Source of the DNA: Isoptericola sp044389085 | Lineage (GTDB): Bacteria > Actinomycetota > Actinomycetes > Actinomycetales > Cellulomonadaceae | Direction: 5' to 3' | Length of the DNA: 64,000 nucleotides | NCBI RefSeq assembly: GCF_044389085.1 | Contig: NZ_JBIRXP010000006.1 | Location: forward strand, 1-64,000 | Shown here: piece after piece, positions 1 through 7,001 of the stretch | Position numbering within the stretch: position 1 is the first letter of the stretch | Layout of the letters: each line of letters opens with the position of its first letter | Translations under genes and position numbers: made by a program | The notes under the pieces: generated by a model | What the model was told of the DNA's origin: nothing | The model's input: the letters and a program-made list of their open reading frames with translations, nothing else | Database searches by the model: none

Positions 1-116
1 CCGGTGACGTAGGCGGCGTGGTGCTTGTCGTGGTGCAGCTCCATGATCTTGCCGCTGATGTGCGGCTCGAGGGCGCTGTAGTCGTAGGGCAGGTCGGGCA
101 GCGTGTAGACGGGCAT
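1..116 (-). CDS. sodA: Superoxide dismutase (Fe/Mn type), N-terminal part only
   Basis: This is the first 38 codons of an Fe/Mn superoxide dismutase, which converts superoxide to peroxide and oxygen; the rest lies off the left edge. The start MPVYTLPDLPYDYSALEPHI and the following HHDKHHAAYV segment, which holds a metal-ligand histidine, are diagnostic of the family. ATG at 116 is chosen because AAGGGGA lies just upstream. An in-frame GTG at 155 is rejected because it overlaps the predicted -10 box. No signal peptide is visible, so the enzyme is probably cytoplasmic. Whether it uses Mn or Fe cannot be told from this fragment. Confidence 0.93.
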   Translation of the reverse strand, partial: MPVYTLPDLPYDYSALEPHISGKIMELHHDKHHAAYVT

Positions 117-153
117 CTCGTCCCCTTCGTCGTTGCGGATGTCGTTGCTGGTC

Positions 154-184
154 ACGCTAGGACCTCAACCCTGGTCGAGGTCAA
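154..184 (-). promoter_or_regulatory. Promoter of sodA with a SoxR/MerR-type dyad in a 19-bp spacer
   Basis: Read on the minus strand, TTGACC (179-184) and TAGCGT (154-159) are separated by exactly 19 bp. The spacer and its flanks hold an imperfect dyad at 163-180, CCTCAACCCTGGTCGAGG on the plus strand. MerR-family activators classically work on 19-bp-spaced promoters, and the outer bases match the enterobacterial sox box (CCTCAA...TTGAGG) at 11 of 12 positions. SoxR control is an inference from motif and target gene. Confidence 0.5.
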
Positions 185-209
185 CGTTCCCCGCAGAACG
201 TGGCCGAGG

Positions 210-1529
210 TCACGACCACTCGGCGCCGTCGGGGTAGCGGAACCGCTCGACCGACCCCGGGTGCATCTGCGTGGAGTAGCCCGGCGCGGTCGGCACGACG
301 TACGCCATGCCCTCGCCCTGGTCCCGCGCCACGCACGGGTCGGTGAAGTGCTCGTGCAGGTGGTCGACGAACTCGGTGATCCGGCCGTCCAGCGAGCCGG
401 AGACGGCCACGTAGTCGAGCACCGACACGTGCTGCACCATCTCGCACAGCCCGACGCCGCCCGCGTGCGGGCAGACGGGGACGCCGAACTTCGCGGCGAG
501 CAGCAGCACCGCGACGATCTCGTTGAGGCTGGCGAGGCGGCCGGTGTCGAGCTGGCAGTAGTCGGTCGCCCGGGCCTGGAAAAGCTGCTTGAACATCACG
601 CGGTTGTGGCAGTGCTCGCCGGTGGCGACGCGCACGGGCGCCACGCCCTCGCGCACGGCGGCGTGCCCCAGGATGTCGTCGGGCGACGTCGGCTCCTCGA
701 TCCACAGCGGGTCGAACCGCTGGAGCGCGCGGACCCACTCGATCGCCTCGGGCACGTCCCACACCTGGTTGGCGTCGATCATCAGCGTGAGGTCGGGCCC
801 CAGCTCCTCGCGCGCGATGCCGAGGCGGCGCACGTCGTCCTCGAGCCGCGCCCCGACCTTGAGCTTCACGTGCCGGTAGCCGGCGTCCACGGCCTCGCGG
901 GTGAGGCGGCGCAGCTTCGCGTCGTCGTACCCGAGCCAGCCGGCCGACGTCGTGTAGGCGGGGTAGCCGCGCCGCTCCAGGTGCGCGATGCGCTCGGCCT
1001 TGCCGGGCTCGGCGGCGCGCAGGATCTCCAGCGCCTCGTCGCGTGTGAGGGCGTCCGACAGGTAGCGCAGGTCGGCGACGTCGACGAGCTGCTCGGGCGT
1101 CAGGTCCGCGAGCAGCCGCCACACGGGCTTGCCGGCGCGACGGCCGGCGAGGTCCCAGGCCGCGTTGAGCACGGCGGCCAGCGACAGGTGCACCACGCCC
1201 TTCTCGGGCCCGAGCCAGCGCAGCTGGCTGTCGGCGGTGAGCTCGCGGTACGTGGCTCCCATGTCGCCGACGACGTCGTCGACGTCCCGCCCCACCAGCA
1301 GGTCGGCCTGGTGCCGGGCCGCGAGCGCGACGACGTCGGTGCCGCGCCCGATGGTGAACGTCAGCCCGTGCCCGGCCAGCGGCGCGCCGGAGGGGTCGGT
1401 GCCGTCGGTGCGCAGGACGACGTAGACGGCCGAGTAGTCGGCGTCCGCGTTCATGGCGTCAGAGCCGTCGGCGGTGCGGGAGGTGGGGAAGCGGACGTCG
1501 GTGATCTCGACGTCGGTGATGGTCGGCAT
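210..1529 (-). CDS. L-fuconate dehydratase-like enolase superfamily enzyme
   Basis: A 439-residue protein of the mandelate racemase branch of the enolase superfamily. It most resembles L-fuconate dehydratases, which turn L-fuconate into 2-keto-3-deoxy-L-fuconate. Visible motifs are the K-x-K base pair in HVKLKVGA (Lys222, Lys224), metal ligands in LMIDANQ (Asp252), WIEEP (Glu278) and TGEHCHN (Glu305), and the late CPHAGGVGLCEMVQH histidine motif. Length fits the family (about 430-440). ATG at 1529 follows GAAGAGGTGCGC. The gene lies downstream of a LacI regulator and some 17 kb from a lactonase and aldose dehydrogenase that would supply its substrate. Another deoxy-aldonate substrate is possible. 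Confidence 0.88.
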   Translation of the reverse strand: MPTITDVEITDVRFPTSRTADGSDAMNADADYSAVYVVLRTDGTDPSGAPLAGHGLTFTIGRGTDVVALAARHQADLLVGRDVDDVVGDMGATYRELTADSQLRWLGPEKGVVHLSLAAVLNAAWDLAGRRAGKPVWRLLADLTPEQLVDVADLRYLSDALTRDEALEILRAAEPGKAERIAHLERRGYPAYTTSAGWLGYDDAKLRRLTREAVDAGYRHVKLKVGARLEDDVRRLGIAREELGPDLTLMIDANQVWDVPEAIEWVRALQRFDPLWIEEPTSPDDILGHAAVREGVAPVRVATGEHCHNRVMFKQLFQARATDYCQLDTGRLASLNEIVAVLLLAAKFGVPVCPHAGGVGLCEMVQHVSVLDYVAVSGSLDGRITEFVDHLHEHFTDPCVARDQGEGMAYVVPTAPGYSTQMHPGSVERFRYPDGAEWS

Positions 1530-1576
1530 GCGCACCTCTTCGTGACGGCTGGGCGAAAGATCGGATGACTGGCGCC

Positions 1577-1606
1577 AATCTAGCGGGAGTGCCCCGAGAA
1601 CGGCAA
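1577..1606 (-). promoter_or_regulatory. Predicted promoter of the fuconate dehydratase gene
   Basis: On the minus strand TTGCCG (1601-1606) and TAGATT (1577-1582) are separated by 18 bp, about 50 bp upstream of the ATG at 1529. There is no clear copy of the TTTAACG operator seen elsewhere, so LacI control of this gene is not shown. Prediction by eye only. Confidence 0.35.
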
Positions 1607-1674
1607 CGAACGGCCCCGTAGTCTTGCGGGAGAGATCCGAGGACTCGCCGTGCCGCCTCGACGGGGTACCGGCG

Positions 1675-2673
1675 TCAGGCGCGGGTGGACCCTCGCTCGA
1701 CCAGGTGCACCGGGACCGTGACGTGCTCGGGAGGTGCGTCCCCGCCGGCCATCCGCTGCTCGAGGAGTCGCACGGCGGTGGAGGCCACGACGTCGTAGCC
1801 CGGGTCGACCGACGTGATCCCCGGCGGCACGAAGCGCGAGACACCGAGGTTGTCGAAACCCACGAGCTGGACGTCGTCGGGGACTCGCACGCCGCGCTCC
1901 GCGAGCGCGGCGACCGCGCCGAACGCCACGGTGTCGTTGACGGCGAACACGCCGTCGAACGGCACCCCCTCGTCCAGCAGCCCGGTGACCGCGTGGTGCG
2001 CCGCCTCGGGGGTGAAGTCGGGCACGGGCACGACGAGGCGGTCGTCCGGGACGAGACCGGCGGCACGGTGCGCCTCCGCCCAGCCGGCGCGCCGGTCGGA
2101 CTCCATGCCGGCCGACGACTCGACGGTGCCGCCGAGGGCGAGCACCCGCCGCGCGCCACGCTCGAGCAGGTGGGCCGTCGCCAGGCGCGCGCCTTCCAGG
2201 TTGGCAAGGCGGACGTGGTCGAAGCGCTGGGGCACTTCCCGCTCGCCGAGGAGCACGATCGGCGCGGAGGCCGGCACCCGGTCGAGCTCGTCGCTGTGGA
2301 GGCCGGCGACCGAGAGGAGCACTCCGTCGTACATCCGCAGCCGCGGCACCCTGAGCGACTCCATCTCGCTGCGGGCGTCCGCGCTGGTGCGCTCGACGAC
2401 CAGGTGGCGGCCGCCGGCCTCCACGAGCGGTGCGATCCGGTCCGCGACCTCGCCGAAGTAGTCGTGGAAGCTGGGCACGATGAGGGCGACCGTGTCCGTG
2501 CGGCCGGCGCGCAGGTGCCGGGCGGTGAGGTTCACCTCGTACCCGAGCGACTCGACCGCCGCGAGCACCCTGTCGCGGGTGGGCTCGCCCACGCGCTTGT
2601 TGCCCGTGAGCACGTTCGAGACGGTCATCATCGACACGCCCGCCTCCCGCGCGACGTCGCTCATCGTGACCAT
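1675..2673 (-). CDS. LacI-family transcriptional regulator
   Basis: A 332-residue LacI/GalR regulator. The helix-turn-helix MSDVAREAGVSMMTVSNVL is at the N-terminus, followed by the hinge and a periplasmic-binding-protein-like sugar-sensing domain (about residues 60-330), with motifs such as DGVFAVNDTVAFGA and VGFDNLGVSRF. Length is typical. It is divergent from the GH43 operon. The shared intergenic region carries ATTAACGATAAA, a good candidate LacI operator, and a matching site precedes the ABC importer at 7002. It is the likely local repressor of both, releasing on binding an oligosaccharide breakdown product. The inducer is unknown. Confidence 0.93.
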   Translation of the reverse strand: MVTMSDVAREAGVSMMTVSNVLTGNKRVGEPTRDRVLAAVESLGYEVNLTARHLRAGRTDTVALIVPSFHDYFGEVADRIAPLVEAGGRHLVVERTSADARSEMESLRVPRLRMYDGVLLSVAGLHSDELDRVPASAPIVLLGEREVPQRFDHVRLANLEGARLATAHLLERGARRVLALGGTVESSAGMESDRRAGWAEAHRAAGLVPDDRLVVPVPDFTPEAAHHAVTGLLDEGVPFDGVFAVNDTVAFGAVAALAERGVRVPDDVQLVGFDNLGVSRFVPPGITSVDPGYDVVASTAVRLLEQRMAGGDAPPEHVTVPVHLVERGSTRA

Positions 2674-2728
2674 CCGCCACCTCCCGGGGTGATCCTGCCA
2701 GGCCGCGCGGGACGGCGTCGCGCGACGC

Positions 2729-2777
2729 TTGACGACCGGGTGCGACCGTGTCAGGGTCGGCGCGGATTAACGATAAA
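2729..2777 (+). promoter_or_regulatory. Promoter and LacI-type operator for the GH43 operon
   Basis: TTGACG (2729-2734) is followed 17 bp later by a weak -10, CAGGGT (2752-2757). ATTAACGATAAA (2766-2777) falls near the predicted transcription start. It differs at two positions from TTTAACGCTAAA at 6915-6926. The site lies between the LacI gene and the operon, the usual place for a local repressor to act. Confidence 0.55.
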
Positions 2778-2794
2778 CCGAGAAGGGCTCGCCG

Positions 2795-3751
2795 ATGCGC
2801 TCCGACGATCCGTACGGTTATCTCCTCGTGCACTTCGTGGAGGACCCCGCGGGCCACGGCGAGCGCGTCCACCTGAGCCTCAGCATGGGTGACGACCCCC
2901 TGCGGTGGCGCCGCCTGAACGGCGGGCGACCCGTGCTCGAGACCGCTGCCGGCACCACCGGGGTGCGCGACCCGCACGTGGTGCGCCGCCCCGACGGGCA
3001 GGGGTTCCACCTGGTCGCCACCGACCTGCGGGTCTGGCGCCCCCAGGGGCCCGACTGGGAGGAGTTCGCCCGGCACGGCAGCCGGGACGTCGTCGTCTGG
3101 GACTCGCCGGACCTGCTGACGTGGTCGGAGCCGCGGCACGTGACCGTGGCGCCGCCGGACGCGGGCATGGCCTGGGCGCCGGAGGTGTTCCACGACGACG
3201 ACACCGGCGTCTTCGTGCTGCACTTCGCGGCGGCGCTCTACGCCCCGGACGACCCCGCGCACGAGGGGCCCTGCGTGCCACGGATCATGACCGCGACCAC
3301 CCGGGACCTCCGCACGTTCGCCCCCGCCGAGCCGTATCTCGAGCTCCCCGGCGGCGTGATCGACATGACGGCGGTGAGCGCGGGCGACGAGGTGCACCGG
3401 TTCGCGAAGCAGGCCGACGCCGCGCAGGGGTCCTGGCGGGTCTTCCACCAGGTGGGCTCGTCGTTCTTCAACCCGGCGTTCCGTACGCTCGCGACCGGCC
3501 TCGGCCAGGGCTTCGGCCCGGCGGTCGAGGGCCCGCTCGTCTTCCCGACGCACGACGGGAGCCGGTGGTACCTGTGGGTGGACCAGTACGGCCGTGCGCC
3601 GCAGGGGTACCGCGCGCTGACCACGACCGACCTGCGGTCCGGCCGGTGGGACCCCGTGCCGGACGACGAGCTGATCCTGCCGGCGCACACGAAGCACGGC
3701 GCCGTGCTCCCGCTCCAGCGCGGCGAGTGGAAAGGGCTTGCTCGACTCTGA
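2795..3751 (+). CDS. Glycoside hydrolase family 43-like protein
   Basis: A 318-residue protein with the five-bladed beta-propeller signature of GH43/GH32-type arabinosidases and xylosidases: VRDPHVVRRPDG, WDSPDLLTWSEPRHV, MAWAPEVFHDDD and the late HTKHGAV. The WAPEV glutamate and the RDPH aspartate are the usual catalytic and base positions in GH43. There is no signal peptide, so it probably acts inside the cell on imported arabino- or xylo-oligosaccharides. It is first in an operon with ThuA-like, Gfo/Idh/MocA and GH10 genes, downstream of a LacI operator. The subfamily and exact substrate cannot be read from sequence. Confidence 0.82.
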   Translation: MRSDDPYGYLLVHFVEDPAGHGERVHLSLSMGDDPLRWRRLNGGRPVLETAAGTTGVRDPHVVRRPDGQGFHLVATDLRVWRPQGPDWEEFARHGSRDVVVWDSPDLLTWSEPRHVTVAPPDAGMAWAPEVFHDDDTGVFVLHFAAALYAPDDPAHEGPCVPRIMTATTRDLRTFAPAEPYLELPGGVIDMTAVSAGDEVHRFAKQADAAQGSWRVFHQVGSSFFNPAFRTLATGLGQGFGPAVEGPLVFPTHDGSRWYLWVDQYGRAPQGYRALTTTDLRSGRWDPVPDDELILPAHTKHGAVLPLQRGEWKGLARL

Positions 3752-3783
3752 AAAGGTTTGACGACACACGACGAAGGAGACGT

Positions 3784-4476
3784 ATGACGCGACGAGCGCT
3801 CGTGGTGCGCGGCGGATGGGACGGCCATCAGCCCGAGGCGGCCACGGACCTGTTCCTGCCCTTCCTGCGCGAGCAGGGGTTCGAGGTGCGGGTGGAGACG
3901 GACAACGAGGTCTACGCAGACGCCGACACGATGGCGGCGACCGACCTGGTGCTGCAGTGCGTGACGATGTCGCAGATCAGCGGCCCCGCACTGCAGGGCC
4001 TGCGCGCTGCCGTCGAGGCCGGCACGGGGCTGGCGGGCTGGCACGGCGGGATCGCCGACTCCTACCGGAACAGCTCGGACTACCTGCAGCTGGTGGGCGG
4101 GCAGTTCGCCACCCACCCGGGCAAGGAGCCGCACCTGCGCGAGGGGGGCGCGTCGGACAACTACCTGCGGCACACGATCGAGCTCACGGACCTGGGCCGG
4201 GAGCACCCGATCACCGCGGGGCTGGACGACGTCGAGCTGGAGACCGAGCAGTACTGGGTGCTGCACGACGACCTCATCGACGTCCTTGCCACCACCACCC
4301 ACCCGGCGCCCGAGTGGCACCCGTGGCATCGCCCGGTGACGTCGCCCGCGGTGTGGACGCGGCAGTGGGGCGCAGGGCGCGTGTTCGTCGCCACGCCGGG
4401 GCACTCCGTGGACGTGCTGGAGAACCCGACCGTCCGCACCATCGTCGAGAGGGGCCTGCTGTGGGCGAGCCGGTGA
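3784..4476 (+). CDS. ThuA-like domain protein (trehalose utilisation-like)
   Basis: A 230-residue ThuA-like protein with a class I glutamine amidotransferase-like fold, often found beside Gfo/Idh/MocA oxidoreductases in sugar clusters. Typical motifs are VVRGGWDGHQP near the N-terminus, GLAGWHGGIADSYR mid-protein, and the end segment WTRQWGAGRVFVATPGHS. ATG at 3784 follows GAAGGAGA. The next gene starts inside its 3' end, so the two are translationally coupled. The family's biochemical role is poorly known; some relatives act with the neighbouring dehydrogenase on 3-keto sugars. Confidence 0.85.
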   Translation: MTRRALVVRGGWDGHQPEAATDLFLPFLREQGFEVRVETDNEVYADADTMAATDLVLQCVTMSQISGPALQGLRAAVEAGTGLAGWHGGIADSYRNSSDYLQLVGGQFATHPGKEPHLREGGASDNYLRHTIELTDLGREHPITAGLDDVELETEQYWVLHDDLIDVLATTTHPAPEWHPWHRPVTSPAVWTRQWGAGRVFVATPGHSVDVLENPTVRTIVERGLLWASR

Positions 4477-5654
4477 ACGCGCAGGGGAGGGAGGGGCAGT
4501 TGGGCGACGGGCAGGTGGGCGACGGGCAGGTCGGGATCGGCATCGTCGGGCTGGGCGTGATCTCGCGCCAGTACCTGGACACGCTGACGGGACACCCGCG
4601 CGCGCGGGTCGTGGCGGTGACGGACCTGGACCGCTCGCGGGCGGAGGCGGTCGCGGCGGAGCTGCCCGGGGCGCGGGTGGCCGCGGACCTGGACGCGCTC
4701 CTCGCGGACCCCGACGTGTCGGTCGTCCTCGACCTCACCACCCCCGGCGTGCACGCCCACGTGGCGAAGGCGTGCGCCGCGGCCGGCGTCGACCGCTACG
4801 GCGAGAAGCCGCTCGCGGTGGACCTGGCGGCGTCGCGCGAGGTGATGGCCGCCGCGACCGCGGCGGGCACGCGCGTGGGCTGCGCCCCGGACACGGTGCT
4901 CGGCACGGGGGTGCAGACGGCGCGGGCCGCCGTCGCCGACGGCCGGATCGGCACGCCGACCGCCGCCGTCGCGACCTGGGTCTCGCCGGGGCACGAGCTC
5001 TGGCATCCGAACCCGGACTTCTACTACGCGCCCGGCGGCGGGCCGCTGCTCGACATGGGCCCCTACTACCTCACGAGCCTGGTGCAGATCCTGGGGCCGG
5101 TGGCGTGGGTGCAGGGCGCGGCGTCGCGGTCGCGCGACGGGCGCACGATCGGCTCCGGCCCCCGGGCGGGGGAGCGCGTGCCGGTCGAGGTCGCGACGCA
5201 CGTCACCGGCGTGCTCGGCCACGCGAGCGGCGCGCTGTCCACCGTGACGGTGAGCTTCGACGCCGTCGGCTCGCACGCCCGTCCGATCGAGGTGCACGGC
5301 ACGGAGGGCTCGCTCGTCGTGCCGGACCCCAACCGGTTCGACGGCGACGTCGAGCTGCGGACCCTCGGCGGAGGGGAGTGGGAGGTGCTGCCGCCGAGCG
5401 CCGGGTTCGTGGGCGCGGGCCGCGGCATCGGGCTGCTGGAGATGGTCGGGGCGGCCGGGCTGGGCGGGGCGCCGGACGCACCGCGGGCCGGCGGCGACGT
5501 CGGGCTGCACGTCATGGAGGTCATGACGGGGCTGCTCGACTCCGCCGACTCCGGCCGGCGCGTCGAGCTGACCACCGCGCCCGCGGTACCGCCGCTCGTG
5601 CCGCTGAGGTCCGAAGCGACCTGGCACGGCGGACGGACGGCGGGCGCCGCGTGA
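4461..5654 (+). CDS. Gfo/Idh/MocA-family oxidoreductase
   Basis: A roughly 397-residue NAD(P)-dependent sugar oxidoreductase. The Rossmann motif GIGIVGLGVISRQYLDTL comes early, the EKPLAVD motif supplies the conserved lysine, and the GGGPLLDMGPYYL segment is typical of the C-terminal domain. Two starts are possible: GTG at 4461, with AGAGGGG six bases upstream, or GTG at 4473, which overlaps the ThuA stop as GTGA. I prefer 4461 for its ribosome binding site. The next gene starts in its stop codon. An odd glycine-rich QLGDGQVGDGQ stretch precedes the Rossmann strand. Substrate unknown; likely a sugar or 3-keto sugar from xylan side chains. Confidence 0.86.
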   Translation: MGEPVNAQGREGQLGDGQVGDGQVGIGIVGLGVISRQYLDTLTGHPRARVVAVTDLDRSRAEAVAAELPGARVAADLDALLADPDVSVVLDLTTPGVHAHVAKACAAAGVDRYGEKPLAVDLAASREVMAAATAAGTRVGCAPDTVLGTGVQTARAAVADGRIGTPTAAVATWVSPGHELWHPNPDFYYAPGGGPLLDMGPYYLTSLVQILGPVAWVQGAASRSRDGRTIGSGPRAGERVPVEVATHVTGVLGHASGALSTVTVSFDAVGSHARPIEVHGTEGSLVVPDPNRFDGDVELRTLGGGEWEVLPPSAGFVGAGRGIGLLEMVGAAGLGGAPDAPRAGGDVGLHVMEVMTGLLDSADSGRRVELTTAPAVPPLVPLRSEATWHGGRTAGAA

Positions 5655-6859
5655 CCGGTCTCGAGCACCGCCGCACCCGCACGACCGTCACGCTGACGGA
5701 CGCGGACGGTCGTCCCGTGGCGCACGAGGACGTCACGGTTCGCCAGGTGCGGCACGCCTTCGAGTTCGGTTCCGCGGCCTTCGAGGTGGCGGGTGCGGAC
5801 ACGGGCTACCAGGACCTCTGGCTGGGGCTGTTCGACACGGCCACCCTGCCCGTGTACTGGGGACGCTACGAGCCGCGGCGTGGCGAGACGGCCCTCGCCG
5901 ACGTCGAGGCGGCCGCGCGCTGGTTCGCCGACCGGGGGGTGCGCCTCAAGGGGCACCCCCTGGTGTGGCACACCGTCAAGGCGCCGTGGGTCGACCGCCT
6001 GCCGCTGGACGAGGCCGAGCGGCTCCTGCGGGGACGGGTCCGTCGGGAGGTGCGGGACCTCGCCGGGCTGATCGACACCTGGGACGCCATCAACGAGGCG
6101 GTGATCATGCCTCGGTTCATCAACGAGCCGGACGGCGTCCCCAACGCGATCAGCCGCCTGTGCGACCGCCTCGGCCGGGTCGGGATGGTGCGGCTGGCGG
6201 TGGACGAGGCCCGCAGTCAGGGCACGTCGCCACGCCTGCTGATCAACGATTTCGACCTGGGGCCGGAGTACGAGCGGCTGATCGAGGAGGTGCTCGAGGC
6301 GGGGGTGCGGATCGACGCGATCGGTCTTCAGTCGCACATGCACCAGGGCTTCCGTGGCGCCGAGCAGCTGCTCGAGGTGAGCGACCGGTTCGCGCGCTTC
6401 GGGCTGCCGCTGCACTGGACCGAGACGACCCTCGTGTCGGGCGACCTCATGCCGCCCGACGTCGAGGACCTCAACGATCACCAGGTCGCCGCCTGGCCCT
6501 CCACGCCCGAGGGCGAGGCACGGCAGGCGGACGACGTGGTGGCGCACTACACGACCCTCGTCTCCCACCCGGCCGTCGAGTCGATCACCTACTGGGGCCT
6601 CGGCGACGCCGGGGCGTGGCTCGGCGCGCCGGCCGGGCTCGTCCGGGCCGACGGCACGCCGAAGCCGGCCTATGACGCGCTGCGCTCCCTCGTGCGCGGC
6701 GCGTGGTGGACGGGGCCGACGCCCGCGCGTACGGATGCGCACGGTCGGGTGGAGGTCGCGGGCTTCGCCGGCAGGTACGAGGCGTGCTGCGGCGCCGCGG
6801 CGGCGACGGTCGACCTGGCGGCGGGCGAGCACGCCGTCGAGCTGCGCCTCCCGCGCTGA
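5651..6859 (+). CDS. Glycoside hydrolase family 10 endo-1,4-beta-xylanase
   Basis: A 402-residue GH10 protein that hydrolyses internal beta-1,4 bonds of xylan or xylo-oligosaccharides. The acid/base glutamate is in TWDAINEA (Glu149) and the nucleophile in LHWTETT (Glu258). Other GH10 marks are LKGHPLVWHT and LQSHMHQG. A short N-terminal beta-rich segment and a C-terminal tail after GLVRADGTPKPAYDALR flank the TIM barrel. There is no signal peptide or lipobox, so it is likely intracellular, acting on oligosaccharides after import. GTG at 5651 overlaps the upstream stop. It is last in the operon and 140 bp before the ABC importer. Confidence 0.93.
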   Translation: MTGLEHRRTRTTVTLTDADGRPVAHEDVTVRQVRHAFEFGSAAFEVAGADTGYQDLWLGLFDTATLPVYWGRYEPRRGETALADVEAAARWFADRGVRLKGHPLVWHTVKAPWVDRLPLDEAERLLRGRVRREVRDLAGLIDTWDAINEAVIMPRFINEPDGVPNAISRLCDRLGRVGMVRLAVDEARSQGTSPRLLINDFDLGPEYERLIEEVLEAGVRIDAIGLQSHMHQGFRGAEQLLEVSDRFARFGLPLHWTETTLVSGDLMPPDVEDLNDHQVAAWPSTPEGEARQADDVVAHYTTLVSHPAVESITYWGLGDAGAWLGAPAGLVRADGTPKPAYDALRSLVRGAWWTGPTPARTDAHGRVEVAGFAGRYEACCGAAAATVDLAAGEHAVELRLPR

Positions 6860-6888
6860 TCCGGGCCAGTCCCCGTGCGAGACGGGGG

Positions 6889-6926
6889 TTGACGGGCTCA
6901 GGACCCGGCTCTAGTTTAACGCTAAA
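6889..6926 (+). promoter_or_regulatory. Promoter with overlapping LacI-type operator for the ABC importer
   Basis: TTGACG (6889-6894) and TAGTTT (6912-6917) are spaced by exactly 17 bp, a strong sigma-70-like promoter for this genome. TTTAACGCTAAA (6915-6926), an almost perfect dyad, overlaps the -10 box, an arrangement expected of a repressor site. It matches the site at 2766-2777, so both units are probably controlled by the LacI protein encoded at 1675-2673. Confidence 0.7.
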
Positions 6927-7001
6927 ATCACGCGACGGACCGGGTAGTCGACGGGGCGTCGGCTCGGGCGACGAGGCCCGGGGTTCTCGAAGGGGAGACA
7001 C

